Notes under the pieces: model-generated
The model's input: only the letters and a program-made list of their open reading frames with translations
Database searches by the model: none
Told to the model about the DNA's origin: nothing
Shown here: one piece after another, positions 1 through 7,194 of the stretch
How the letters are laid out: every line of letters begins with the position of its first letter
How positions within the stretch are numbered: the first letter of the stretch is position 1
Position numbers and translations under genes: made by a program
Assembly: GCA_016207865.1 (NCBI GenBank)
Contig: JACQZD010000124.1
Coordinates: forward strand, 1 to 9,979
From: Nitrospirota bacterium
GTDB taxonomy: Bacteria; Nitrospirota; Thermodesulfovibrionia; UBA6902; DSMQ01
Direction: 5' to 3'
Length of the DNA stretch: 9,979 nucleotides

Positions 1-1076
1 AACCAGCCGTCCTTCAGGCAATCTGAGCGAAGGCGCCACGGCTCATAGTAGGCGTCAAAGAAACCCTTGCCGCGGAGCTTAATGGTCTTCAGATTATCCC
101 CCAGGCCGCTGTCTTCAAGAAGCGCCTGAAAATCAGGCAGTAACTTTCCAACAGATTTGCTTTTCCCAACAGGATTATCAACATTTATAAAAGGCAGGCC
201 TACTTCTATTATCCCGTAGGCCTGACAAAGAGGCACATGAAATAATTGATAAAACCTGTCCGCAATTTCAGAAGCCAGCCCGCTTGTGGTTGAGATGGCT
301 AATCTCAAGCCCGAGAGGTCTGCCGCTCCGGTATTATTCATAAGCTGATAATGCGTGGGGGAGGCAGAAATAATCGTGCATTTCATATTCTGAAGAGCCT
401 TTATGATGAGTTCGCCCAAAAAACCTGCGGACAGCACGATTGCAGCTCCGAATGACAGATAAGATACAATTGATACGGTAAAGTGATATGCCATGGACAA
501 CAGCCAGAGGACTTTGTCGTCAGGTCCGATATTTAAAACACGGTTGGCTGCAAGGATGCGGTCCTTTATGGATTCATGCGAGATTACGACTCCCTTTGCG
601 CTGCCCGTAGTGCCTGATGTAAAGCGTAAAAAAGCCGGATTTATTTCATGGAAACCTTTTGGGTGCTGACGGCTTTTGCGGACAGGCAGGAGGCTAAGCC
701 CGTTTGAAAGGTCTGTAGGTTCTTTTATCCGCACCGGGTCAAATAATTGTGAATCCCTGCTTCTGGCAATAACGGCGTCAAGCGCGATAGTGCTGCAAAG
801 ATGCAGTTTTTCTTCAGGCGTCATTTCAGAGGCAACGGGCACAATGCATGCGCCGAGCATCCAGCCTGCATATGTCATAATGATATATTCAGGGCTGTTG
901 GTCAGATGTATGCCGAGACAGCTTCCTTTTTGAAGGCCTGCCTTGCTTAAAATCTCAGCCTTTGATTCAATCTCTTTGAGAAGCCCGGAATATGTGAATG
1001 TGACGCCGCCGGAGACAATTGCGTGGTGTCCGGGCTGTTTTACTGCGCGGTCTTTAAAAATATCAAATACATTCAT
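1..1076 (-). CDS. AMP-forming acyl/aryl-acid ligase (ANL superfamily), 3'-truncated by window edge
   Basis: Predicted cytosolic adenylating enzyme that activates a carboxylic acid to an acyl-AMP, then usually to a thioester on CoA or a carrier protein. I translated the minus strand from the ATG at 1076: the frame stays open to base 1, giving 358 complete codons. The P-loop core motif FTSGTTGSAKG lies at residues 152-162, followed by VVISH. The A5-like motif QAYGIIEVG is at 285-293, where the usual Thr before the catalytic Glu is Ile. The visible end, DGW (356-358), is the start of the A7 block (normally DGWF-TGD), so the hinge and C-terminal lid domain lie outside the window. The family is usually about 500 residues. 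A weak AGG sits 11 nt before the start. The gene follows the FAD oxidoreductase after a 167 bp gap holding a repeat. Family assignment is firm; substrate is unknown. Confidence 0.93.
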   Translation of the reverse strand, partial: MNVFDIFKDRAVKQPGHHAIVSGGVTFTYSGLLKEIESKAEILSKAGLQKGSCLGIHLTNSPEYIIMTYAGWMLGACIVPVASEMTPEEKLHLCSTIALDAVIARSRDSQLFDPVRIKEPTDLSNGLSLLPVRKSRQHPKGFHEINPAFLRFTSGTTGSAKGVVISHESIKDRILAANRVLNIGPDDKVLWLLSMAYHFTVSIVSYLSFGAAIVLSAGFLGELIIKALQNMKCTIISASPTHYQLMNNTGAADLSGLRLAISTTSGLASEIADRFYQLFHVPLCQAYGIIEVGLPFINVDNPVGKSKSVGKLLPDFQALLEDSGLGDNLKTIKLRGKGFFDAYYEPWRLRSDCLKDGW

Positions 1077-1107
1077 GGTAATTACAACCTGAATCCTGAG
1101 TGAAAAT

Positions 1108-1177
1108 GTCATTCCCGTGAAGACGGGAATCCAGAAAATGACTAAAAATACTGGATTCCTGCCTCCGCAGGAATGAC
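1108..1177. repeat. Composite palindromic intergenic repeat, copy 1
   Basis: Two 27-base arms (1108-1134 and 1151-1177) are inverted copies of each other, matching at 22 of 27 positions around a 16-base AT-rich spacer. Each arm also folds by itself: ATTCCCGT-GAAG-ACGGGAAT on the left and ATTCCTGC-CTCC-GCAGGAAT on the right, each with a perfect 8 bp stem. Several differences between the arms are paired changes that keep each small hairpin intact. The left arm fits the ATTCCC-N8-GGGAAT pattern known from Neisseria dRS3 repeats; similar elements are scattered in many other bacteria. It lies between the FAD oxidoreductase and the ligase gene. On the transcribed strand the last hairpin is followed only by a T4 run, so it would be a poor terminator. 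Confidence 0.9.
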
Positions 1178-1243
1178 AGGGTTAAACGTATTTTCGGGGT
1201 CAATGACGTCATACGATAATTTAGATTTTACTCTTTCATAATA

Positions 1244-2398
1244 CTATCTCTTGCATACGGCTTTTGCAACGGCCTCGCCCATGGCCCAGCAGCAGCCTGC
1301 GACGCGCGCTGAGGACCGCGCCCTGTAATCCGCTGAAAAACATTTGCCCGCGGTCCATACATTTTCCAGACTGCGCACCTTCAGGGAGCGCAGGGGGATT
1401 TCGTAATAATCATTTTCCCTGAGATATTCAAGCGCTACTCCGTTCTCATTATCCCAGAATTCAACGGGCCATGCACAGCGGCATGCCGCATCCTGGAACT
1501 TTCGTGCGTTAATGACGTCCTCATATGAGAGGCTGTACTCGCCTGCTGTTCTCCCGCTGTCGCGAAGGCCCTGAGCGCCTGTTTTGTAAATAACTGCCTT
1601 TGAAAAAGCGGGCAGGGCGCGCAGGCAGGAAATTAAATCATCTCTCAATTTGTCCGTGAATCCTGATGATGTCTTTGCAGTATCAGCGTCAACAGTTATT
1701 TTCACATAACACTCGCCTTCATATACCCCCTGATCAAACCAGGTGCCTGCGAGTGCAGGCGGGAGCGCGCCTTTTTTAACCTCACTCCTGATATGGTGCA
1801 GGTATTTTACGTTATTGGGAAAACTGAGGGCGTCAGGGTCCACTCCGCGTAAAATAAAAATTAGGCCCGCAGATGCCTTCGGCTCGTTGTTAATTACTAA
1901 ATCAGGATTGATGAGCCTGATGGTTTCACCTTTACCAGTTGCATCAATTAAATCAGTTATATTAATAACAGCCGTCTTATCGCCGGTTACAGTAACGGAC
2001 TTAACAGAGCCTTTATCTGCTTCTACCGCGCTTATAAAGCTGTTAAGCATTAGTTTGATTTGAGGCAGTTCATTAATCCAATTTTTGACAACTTTCCCAT
2101 ATATGTCCGGTGCGCACTGCAAGGTCCAGGTCCTGCCGATTTGTCTTTTTTTGGTAAAGGATTCTGCGCCGAGCAGGCGTTCAGCCAGTTCTTTAGTTAT
2201 GCCGTTATTAATAAATTCTCCGGAGGAATCAAAGATGCCGCCCAGCGTGTGAATCAGTGATTTTGTGACGGTCCCGCCTTCATTTTGTGATTTTTCTACA
2301 AGCAGGACAGGGCAGCCCATCTGCGCTGCAGTAATTGCTGCGGAGATTCCTGCGGCGCCGGCGCCTGATACGACAAGGCTTTTTTCGTCATCACTCAT
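1244..2398 (-). CDS. FAD-dependent oxidoreductase (FAD_oxidored-like)
   Basis: A 384-residue soluble flavoprotein. The N-terminus holds a Rossmann dinucleotide-binding motif GAGAAG at 12-17, with the ribose-binding acidic residue E35 at the end of the second strand, then a GG-T segment at 41-43. A second FAD-contact motif DATGKG lies at 152-157. The C-terminal part contains ENVWTAGKC (345-353) followed by SARVAGCCWAMGEAVA (363-378), the usual FAD-closing segment of this family. No membrane segment or iron-sulfur motif is visible. Start: ATG at 2398 with AGGT 6 nt upstream. The gene is separated from both neighbours by gaps of 143 and 167 bp, each carrying a composite palindromic repeat, unlike the tightly packed genes upstream. 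Substrate is unknown; a role in oxidising or reducing the product of the neighbouring ligase or radical SAM enzyme is inference. Confidence 0.88.
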   Translation of the reverse strand: MSDDEKSLVVSGAGAAGISAAITAAQMGCPVLLVEKSQNEGGTVTKSLIHTLGGIFDSSGEFINNGITKELAERLLGAESFTKKRQIGRTWTLQCAPDIYGKVVKNWINELPQIKLMLNSFISAVEADKGSVKSVTVTGDKTAVINITDLIDATGKGETIRLINPDLVINNEPKASAGLIFILRGVDPDALSFPNNVKYLHHIRSEVKKGALPPALAGTWFDQGVYEGECYVKITVDADTAKTSSGFTDKLRDDLISCLRALPAFSKAVIYKTGAQGLRDSGRTAGEYSLSYEDVINARKFQDAACRCAWPVEFWDNENGVALEYLRENDYYEIPLRSLKVRSLENVWTAGKCFSADYRARSSARVAGCCWAMGEAVAKAVCKR

Positions 2399-2437
2399 AA
2401 AATTACCTATATGATATTGTCCAAAAACTCTAAATTT

Positions 2438-2507
2438 GTCATCCTCCGGCTTGACCGGGGGATCCAGAACCTTAAAAACTCTGGATTCCCGCCTGCGCGG
2501 GAATGAC
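2438..2507. repeat. Composite palindromic intergenic repeat, copy 2
   Basis: Same architecture as the element at 1108-1177. The left arm is 2438-2467, the right arm 2481-2507, with a 13-base AT-rich spacer. The right arm hairpin is ATTCCCGC-CTGC-GCGGGAAT, a perfect 8 bp stem matching ATTCCC-N8-GGGAAT. The left arm is a different subtype: ATCCTCCGG pairs with CCGGGGGAT (9 bp with one G-T wobble) around a CTTGA loop. Both arms keep the outer GTCAT end and the inner ATCCAG/CTGGAT, which pair with each other. It lies between the radical SAM gene and the FAD oxidoreductase, upstream of the latter in transcription order. A T7 run follows the right arm at 2509-2515 on the plus strand only. Confidence 0.9.
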
Positions 2508-2541
2508 GTTTTTTTGTTGGAATTGCAGTTTTAAGGCAAGT

Positions 2542-4002
2542 TCATGTGCTCTGAATGTCAGAACCCTTTAGCAGATACTTGGTAAATGTTTTTAATGACT
2601 TCAGGGTCCTCTTAATCTCACGCGGATGCGCGATCATCTGTCCCATCTTATAAAAAAGATACCCGGGCCTTAAATAAAATTCCCTCCTGGCGTTATCGCA
2701 AAACCGCACCAAGGCCTCGGGCTGAAGGTTTTCTGTTTTTACAACTGTATTATGGAGTCCGGCAGGGGTGAGCCATTTTGAGAAATCCTCTGTGATGAGA
2801 AACCCCTTCTGCCTGTACCAGTCGTAGGCAACTGTTCCGGGATAGACCATTACCGGATAAAACTGGACCGTATCGGGGTTAAGCCGTTTGGCCAGCTCAA
2901 GCGTCTGCTTCATAGTCTCTTCCGTCTCGCCGGGCAGGCCGGCCATAAAACAGCCGTGAATGAGTAGGCCTGCCTTTTTGGCGGTTTTCATGAATTCGTG
3001 CATTTTTTCAAGCTTGATGTTTTTCTTCATGCCGTCAAGTATCCCCTGACTGCCGCTCTCAAATCCGACGCAGAAGGACCTGCACCCGGCTTCCTTCATT
3101 TTTTTCATGGTTTCCAGGTCCAGCCCGACCCGCGCATTTGCCGTCCATGAAATCTTAATCCCCTTTTTTATTATTGATTCAGACAGCTCAAGACAGCGTT
3201 CCTTATTTACGGTCAGCGTGTCGTCTTCAAAAAACACTGCCTTTGCCTGCGGAAAATTTTCTGTTATATATTCCATTTCAGCGACTACATTCTGCACGCT
3301 CCTCATGCGGTAATGGTTTCCCATGAGCGTCTGCGGGTAAACGCAGAATGTGCATTTGAAAGGACAGCCCCTGCTGGTGGTGATTGTAACCATGGGGTAG
3401 AGGGCGTTTGGATTGAAATAGTTTTCTATCTTCAGGAATTTTTTGTAAACTGCGCTCACAAAAGGCAGTTCATCCAGATTTTCAATAAATGGCCGCTGGG
3501 GATTATGAATGATTTTACCGCGGTCCCTGAAGCTTATTCCGGCAACATTGCTTAAATCGCCGTTTTTTTCAAGAGTGCGGGCCAGGTCCAGCAGCGTGTA
3601 ATCATATTCATACCTTGCAACTGCGTCTATTTTCTCATTCAACAGCAGGCTTTCTTCAGGGAGGGCTGATACATGAGTGCCGGTAAGGATGAGAAATGAA
3701 GAAGGGCAGACGTCTTTTAATTGTCCAGCAACTGCGGCGTCATTGTAGATGCTCGGGGTGCTTGTGTCCAGGACTATCAGGCGGGGCTGAAAGGCCTGGG
3801 CCCTTAGCAGAATCTCGTCAAGGCTGTATCCGTCAGCCGGGGCGTCAACAAAGTCCACTTCGTAATTGTTTTTTTCAAGCAGGCCGGCTGCAAATGACTG
3901 CCACATTGGAAAGTAAAGCGTTCCGCTTTTGGTGACGGCAGGGCTTCTCTGCGGACGCGAGAACTTCTTATGAAACGGCGGATTCAATAAAAATATTTTC
4001 AT
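2542..4002 (-). CDS. B12-binding-type radical SAM protein
   Basis: A 486-residue enzyme with an N-terminal cobalamin-binding-like Rossmann region (about 1-140: opening IFLLNPP, then VDFVDAP at 49-55, LIVLDTSTPS at 75-84 and LILTGTH at 104-110) and a radical SAM barrel. The [4Fe-4S]/SAM motif CPFKCTFC supplies C213, C217 and C220; FFEDD is at 257-261 and GFESGS at 313-318. The N-terminal domain lacks the DxHxxG motif that supplies the lower axial His in many B12 proteins. Opening and C-terminal patterns recall HpnJ/BchE-like proteins, but this is from memory and does not assign a reaction. It would perform a radical C-C, methyl-transfer or ring-forming step, requiring low oxygen. The ATG at 4002 lies 10 bp after the DUF3604 stop without a strong ribosome-binding site, which suggests translational coupling. 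Confidence 0.92.
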   Translation of the reverse strand: MKIFLLNPPFHKKFSRPQRSPAVTKSGTLYFPMWQSFAAGLLEKNNYEVDFVDAPADGYSLDEILLRAQAFQPRLIVLDTSTPSIYNDAAVAGQLKDVCPSSFLILTGTHVSALPEESLLLNEKIDAVARYEYDYTLLDLARTLEKNGDLSNVAGISFRDRGKIIHNPQRPFIENLDELPFVSAVYKKFLKIENYFNPNALYPMVTITTSRGCPFKCTFCVYPQTLMGNHYRMRSVQNVVAEMEYITENFPQAKAVFFEDDTLTVNKERCLELSESIIKKGIKISWTANARVGLDLETMKKMKEAGCRSFCVGFESGSQGILDGMKKNIKLEKMHEFMKTAKKAGLLIHGCFMAGLPGETEETMKQTLELAKRLNPDTVQFYPVMVYPGTVAYDWYRQKGFLITEDFSKWLTPAGLHNTVVKTENLQPEALVRFCDNARREFYLRPGYLFYKMGQMIAHPREIKRTLKSLKTFTKYLLKGSDIQST

Positions 4003-4012
4003 GTGTCAGGAC

Positions 4013-5164
4013 TTATTGCTGTGTTGTCACCCATATGGGCGAGGACCACGCCCTTTCGTTGTTGCTTTGAATAACCCGCACATAATAAAAGTCGCCGGAT
4101 ATATAATCATTGTCAGTCCAGGAGTAACTGACGGTATTTTGGGAAAAGGTCTGCGTATGGACCGGGCTGACGGAATTGCCGTTTTTAATAATCTCTATAC
4201 GGTCAATAACCGAACGCACGCCTTGCGCAGAGATTTCAAGCGCGGGATACTCTCCGCTTGCTAAAATTATTTCGGACCCCATTTTATTGCCGTTTATATT
4301 GAAACTCAGAATGATTTTAGGACCTGAGGTAGCATATGTACGCCTGTTTGTTATGGCGTCCCAGATGTCAGTCCTGCTGAATGAAGAGGCAATGACTGCA
4401 ATCAGCCCTCCGTTGAACTGAGTCCTGGGCATGACGAAATCACCGTTATTAACAGAGCCTGCACGGCCGTCGTGAGCATCGGTCCCTGCAATAATGCCTA
4501 TTTTATATCCCTTTGTTCCGAGGGCATATGCCGCAGAACCGCTTGAATTGCAGAAGGCTGGCGCTTCGTAATTTAATCTGCACGATTCAGAACTGCCATG
4601 TTCTGAGTATATCTCCATAACAGGCTGATAATAAGGGTTGTGATAATCCCAGTTGGTGGCTGCGGTATTGTCATCTGCCACATGATGGGGAATGGTTATG
4701 GCTTTATAGCCTGAACTGTCCAGAGCAGTCCACAGGGCGTCCGGGGTTGTATAGTGCTTGGCTCCGAACACAGCGCTGAATGGGATGTTTAATATTTTAA
4801 ATATTACTGTTTTGTGACCATATGTCTGGTTGGTCCATTCATAGCCGATAAACGGAATGAAGGTTGAGGTCTCCGCACAACTGCCGTTTTGCAGTTGAGC
4901 AACCGTATCATTCCATAAATATTCGCTCATTCTTCCCGCTGCGGCATTATATTCCGCATGGTCTGTAACCGCGGCAAAGTTAAGCCCGTTGTTTTTGGCT
5001 GAAGTACAGACATCGTCAGGGATTGCAGAACCGCCCTGCAGATATGCATCAGCAGAATAGCTTGTGTGAACATGGAGGTCGCCCCAGTAGACCGCTGCTG
5101 AAACAGGTGAAAAAAACGAAAGCATTACGAATAGAAACACAATAAAATTTGATAGCTTTGTCAT
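4013..5164 (-). CDS. Secreted PHP/DUF3604-family metal-dependent hydrolase
   Basis: A 383-residue exported protein. Residues 1-23 form a signal peptide: a short basic start, a hydrophobic core FIVFLFVMLSFF, and a VSA-A cleavage site near 23/24. The mature protein begins almost at once with YWGDLHVHTSYSADAY, the opening typical of DUF3604. Likely metal ligands follow the PHP order: H31 and H33, D68-H69, E109, H160-H161, E184 and H189, and D229/H231 in GTDAH. The C-terminal part (about 284-383) looks beta-rich and ends VRVIQSNNERAWSSPIWV, a common DUF3604 close. PHP proteins hydrolyse phosphoesters, but the substrate of DUF3604 members is not established to my knowledge. It is the only gene here with a classical signal peptide, so it would act in the periplasm or outside. 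Start fixed by a consensus AGGAGG 8 nt upstream. Confidence 0.9.
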   Translation of the reverse strand: MTKLSNFIVFLFVMLSFFSPVSAAVYWGDLHVHTSYSADAYLQGGSAIPDDVCTSAKNNGLNFAAVTDHAEYNAAAGRMSEYLWNDTVAQLQNGSCAETSTFIPFIGYEWTNQTYGHKTVIFKILNIPFSAVFGAKHYTTPDALWTALDSSGYKAITIPHHVADDNTAATNWDYHNPYYQPVMEIYSEHGSSESCRLNYEAPAFCNSSGSAAYALGTKGYKIGIIAGTDAHDGRAGSVNNGDFVMPRTQFNGGLIAVIASSFSRTDIWDAITNRRTYATSGPKIILSFNINGNKMGSEIILASGEYPALEISAQGVRSVIDRIEIIKNGNSVSPVHTQTFSQNTVSYSWTDNDYISGDFYYVRVIQSNNERAWSSPIWVTTQQ

Positions 5165-5172
5165 GTCCGTAT

Positions 5173-5178
5173 CCTCCT
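5173..5178 (-). promoter_or_regulatory. Strong Shine-Dalgarno of the DUF3604 gene
   Basis: AGGAGG on the minus strand, 8 nt before the ATG at 5164. It is the only full consensus site I see in the window; the other genes have weak or no sites. It fixes the start directly at the signal peptide and suggests the secreted hydrolase is translated independently and more strongly than its neighbours. Confidence 0.85.
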
Positions 5179-5203
5179 GGACTAAATTTCTTTATTTATA
5201 AGC

Positions 5204-6448
5204 TTAAGAGATTCTTCTTACAATATCATCATATTGCCGCATCTGCTCTGCCATAAAACCGAGCGTCCCCTTGAATTCAATCGCAAGGGCGGGACACACG
5301 AGGAAGCAGTAAAGACAGCCGATACATTTATTATTGTTTATTTCCTCCGGCAATTTCAACCCGACCGGGCAGTAATCACTGCATTTACCGCATCCGGCCC
5401 TGCATAATTTTTTGTTTAAGGCAAGCCCTTCAAAAACCATTTCGTCCTTGATGAAATGGTCCTGCCTCAGCCCCGACTTAAAGAGGATTTTCCCGATAAA
5501 TTCAGTTGAGCAGAGATAATTAAATAATCTCGTGTTTCGGACTGCAAGAAAATATTTTTGTCTTTTGGGGCTGTGTATGAAACTTGCAAGCAGCCCTGCC
5601 TTCGGAGGAAGAAAATTTTTCTGATACTGTTTTGCATCAAAAGAGGTCACAACCTCAAGATGTTTATTTGTTAAAAGCCCGGAGTCTTCGGCAGCCCTGA
5701 GCGTAGTTACCTTTCTGTAATCAAACATGGCAATTTTAGCGCAGGCCAGGTCCATGAGAAGCGGGTCCAGCCCCGCGATTATAAGCCCTGTATTTTTTGG
5801 CACTCCCCGCGTAGGTCCGAGTCCTTCCATTGCTATGATGCCGTCAACTATGTGAAGGTGCGGCTTTATGAATTTGTTTATGTTAAGAATATTTCTTGCA
5901 AGGTTTTTGTGAGTCTTCTTTTTATTTTCCTGACCTACGAGACAGCCCATCATATTCTTAAGGCATACGCTCATGCCGGCCTCAAAATGAGTTTTAAGTT
6001 TCGGCAAATTTATTAAAAAATCAGCCTCCATGACATCTTTTGCTACAGCCGCCTTTATTTCATTTTCAAAATTGACATAAACCGGCTCTGAATAGTTGAG
6101 GTCAATAATCTTAACTCCGAAATATTCAGCAAGTTTGTCAACTTTAAGGCGTGAGATGACGCTGATATTGTTTCTGTAATAACCGCTGTTGGTCCCTTCG
6201 CCGATTGTGATATTGCCGTATCCCATGTTTTTTAAATACTCTATCAGCGCTGAAATAATCCGCAGGTCAGTGGTGTTGCCGGTCAGTGCGTTCATATTGG
6301 CATTCAGGTTGGGTTTAAGAAGTATTCTTGCGTTTTTATCAGACGGCAGGAGGCTTGAATAATGCCCTATAATGCTCCCTATGGAGTTCTTTATATCCGT
6401 AAAACTGTTAACTTTTTTATCTATTAAAAAAGGTTTCATCATAGTCAT
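5204..6448 (-). CDS. DUF362 protein with C-terminal double [4Fe-4S] ferredoxin domain
   Basis: A 414-residue protein, cytosolic as judged by the absence of a signal peptide. The DUF362 domain covers about 1-300: ILLKPNLN (42-49), DFLINLPKLKTH (143-154) and CLKNMMGCLVG (162-172) are its typical blocks, with IVDGIIAMEGLGPTRG at 200-215. The tail carries two cysteine clusters: C349, C353, C356, C360 followed by Pro, and C375, C378, C381, C385 followed by Pro. The second is a standard CxxCxxCxxxCP; the first is CxxxCxxCxxxCP, with one extra residue in the first gap. It is probably an electron-transfer or iron-sulfur-dependent redox protein; the DUF362 reaction is not established. Three Met codons (6448, 6442, 6439) could serve as start, with no clear ribosome-binding site. 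It begins 14 bp after the acyltransferase stop. It could feed electrons to the radical SAM or FAD enzyme, which is inference. Confidence 0.9.
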   Translation of the reverse strand: MTMMKPFLIDKKVNSFTDIKNSIGSIIGHYSSLLPSDKNARILLKPNLNANMNALTGNTTDLRIISALIEYLKNMGYGNITIGEGTNSGYYRNNISVISRLKVDKLAEYFGVKIIDLNYSEPVYVNFENEIKAAVAKDVMEADFLINLPKLKTHFEAGMSVCLKNMMGCLVGQENKKKTHKNLARNILNINKFIKPHLHIVDGIIAMEGLGPTRGVPKNTGLIIAGLDPLLMDLACAKIAMFDYRKVTTLRAAEDSGLLTNKHLEVVTSFDAKQYQKNFLPPKAGLLASFIHSPKRQKYFLAVRNTRLFNYLCSTEFIGKILFKSGLRQDHFIKDEMVFEGLALNKKLCRAGCGKCSDYCPVGLKLPEEINNNKCIGCLYCFLVCPALAIEFKGTLGFMAEQMRQYDDIVRRIS

Positions 6449-6462
6449 ACCATGTTGAGTTT

Positions 6463-7194
6463 TTAAATTTCATCCCAGAAATGCCAACAATGGGGATAGC
6501 GGCGTACATAATTTTCAAAAACGGAAATAAATTTCCCGGTGATATAAGCCGTATCTCTTTCCAAATTCTTATGCATTCCCTCTATCGGTTTTTCAAAAAC
6601 TATTCTGAATTTATTATATCCTTCAGTTATGATGAATGTGGGGATAAAGGCAGAGCCTGTTTTTACCGCCCAGGCCGCGGGACCGAGAGGGAACATGGTT
6701 TTAGCGTTAAAAAATGTAAACTCTCTATGTTCTCCGAGCCGTATGCCTCCGCCTGCGCCGTCGCCGGTTGTGAAAACTACGCCTCCGTTTGCAAGGTGTT
6801 TATATGCCTTGCCGAGGTATTTGTTTGCAGGAAGAATGGGCGGCAGCATGGCCTCGTATTTTAACCTGTATCTGAATGCCACGGCGCGTCCTATCCTGCT
6901 CAGCCCTATGTCTTTCGGATACCCGATTTGGACGGGGTTGAACCCGGATAAAGAAAGTGCCAGAAGCGTAATTTGCACGGGACCGAAGTGAGGCTGAACA
7001 ATGAGAACGCCTCGGCCGGCTTTTAATTCTCTTTCTAATGTGTCAAGGTTTTCAAAAGAGATATACCGCTTAATTTTTTCTTTTGTTGTTAATTTGGGGT
7101 AAAGGAAGATATGCAGCCTGTCAACATAATGGTTTTCATAATATTTTTTTGTGATGCTTAGGGCTGCTGCTTCATCTTTATTTAAGACGGCCAT
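6463..7194 (-). CDS. LpxL/HtrB-type acyltransferase, catalytic part (N-terminus in another frame)
   Basis: A 243-residue reading frame matching the body of lysophospholipid/lipid A acyltransferases, which move an acyl chain to a lipid or sugar hydroxyl at the inner membrane. Visible blocks are GVLIVQPHFGPVQ (62-74), GDGAGGG (144-150) and the C-terminal YVRRYPHCWHFWDEI. The catalytic motif is normally H-x4-D/E; here H69 is followed by Q74. Family members are about 290-310 residues and begin with a membrane anchor, which this frame lacks. The in-frame sequence upstream of the ATG still looks like protein (ITQN before M1) back to a stop at 7231-7233. The missing anchor is encoded in the adjacent frame by the ORF at 7194-7319; joining them by a -1 shift gives 285 residues. 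The ATG at 7194 has no ribosome-binding site and overlaps the upstream stop as TAATG. Family is clear; whether it is active as one protein, two, or not at all is open. Confidence 0.85.
   Translation of the reverse strand: MAVLNKDEAAALSITKKYYENHYVDRLHIFLYPKLTTKEKIKRYISFENLDTLERELKAGRGVLIVQPHFGPVQITLLALSLSGFNPVQIGYPKDIGLSRIGRAVAFRYRLKYEAMLPPILPANKYLGKAYKHLANGGVVFTTGDGAGGGIRLGEHREFTFFNAKTMFPLGPAAWAVKTGSAFIPTFIITEGYNKFRIVFEKPIEGMHKNLERDTAYITGKFISVFENYVRRYPHCWHFWDEI

Noticed and set aside
676..933. Open frame on the plus strand opposite the ligase gene
   Set aside because: The minus-strand frame carries conserved ligase sequence across this stretch; the plus-strand translation has no recognisable motif and no ribosome-binding site.
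1203..1212. Perfect 10 bp palindrome ATGACGTCAT upstream of the ligase gene
   Set aside because: A single short palindrome is expected by chance; no second site or well-placed promoter nearby supports an operator.
1108..2507. The two palindromic repeats considered as CRISPR repeats
   Set aside because: There are only two copies, over 1.2 kb apart with a gene between, and no regular spacer pattern.
2481..2515. Hairpin ATTCCCGC/GCGGGAAT followed by T7, resembling a Rho-independent terminator on the plus strand
   Set aside because: No plus-strand gene ends here; all supported genes run on the minus strand, where the T run would precede the hairpin as an A run. The hairpin is one arm of the palindromic repeat.
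6481..6991. Two overlapping plus-strand frames of 127 and 120 codons opposite the acyltransferase
   Set aside because: They overlap each other in different frames and mirror conserved acyltransferase codons; neither shows a motif or signal of its own.
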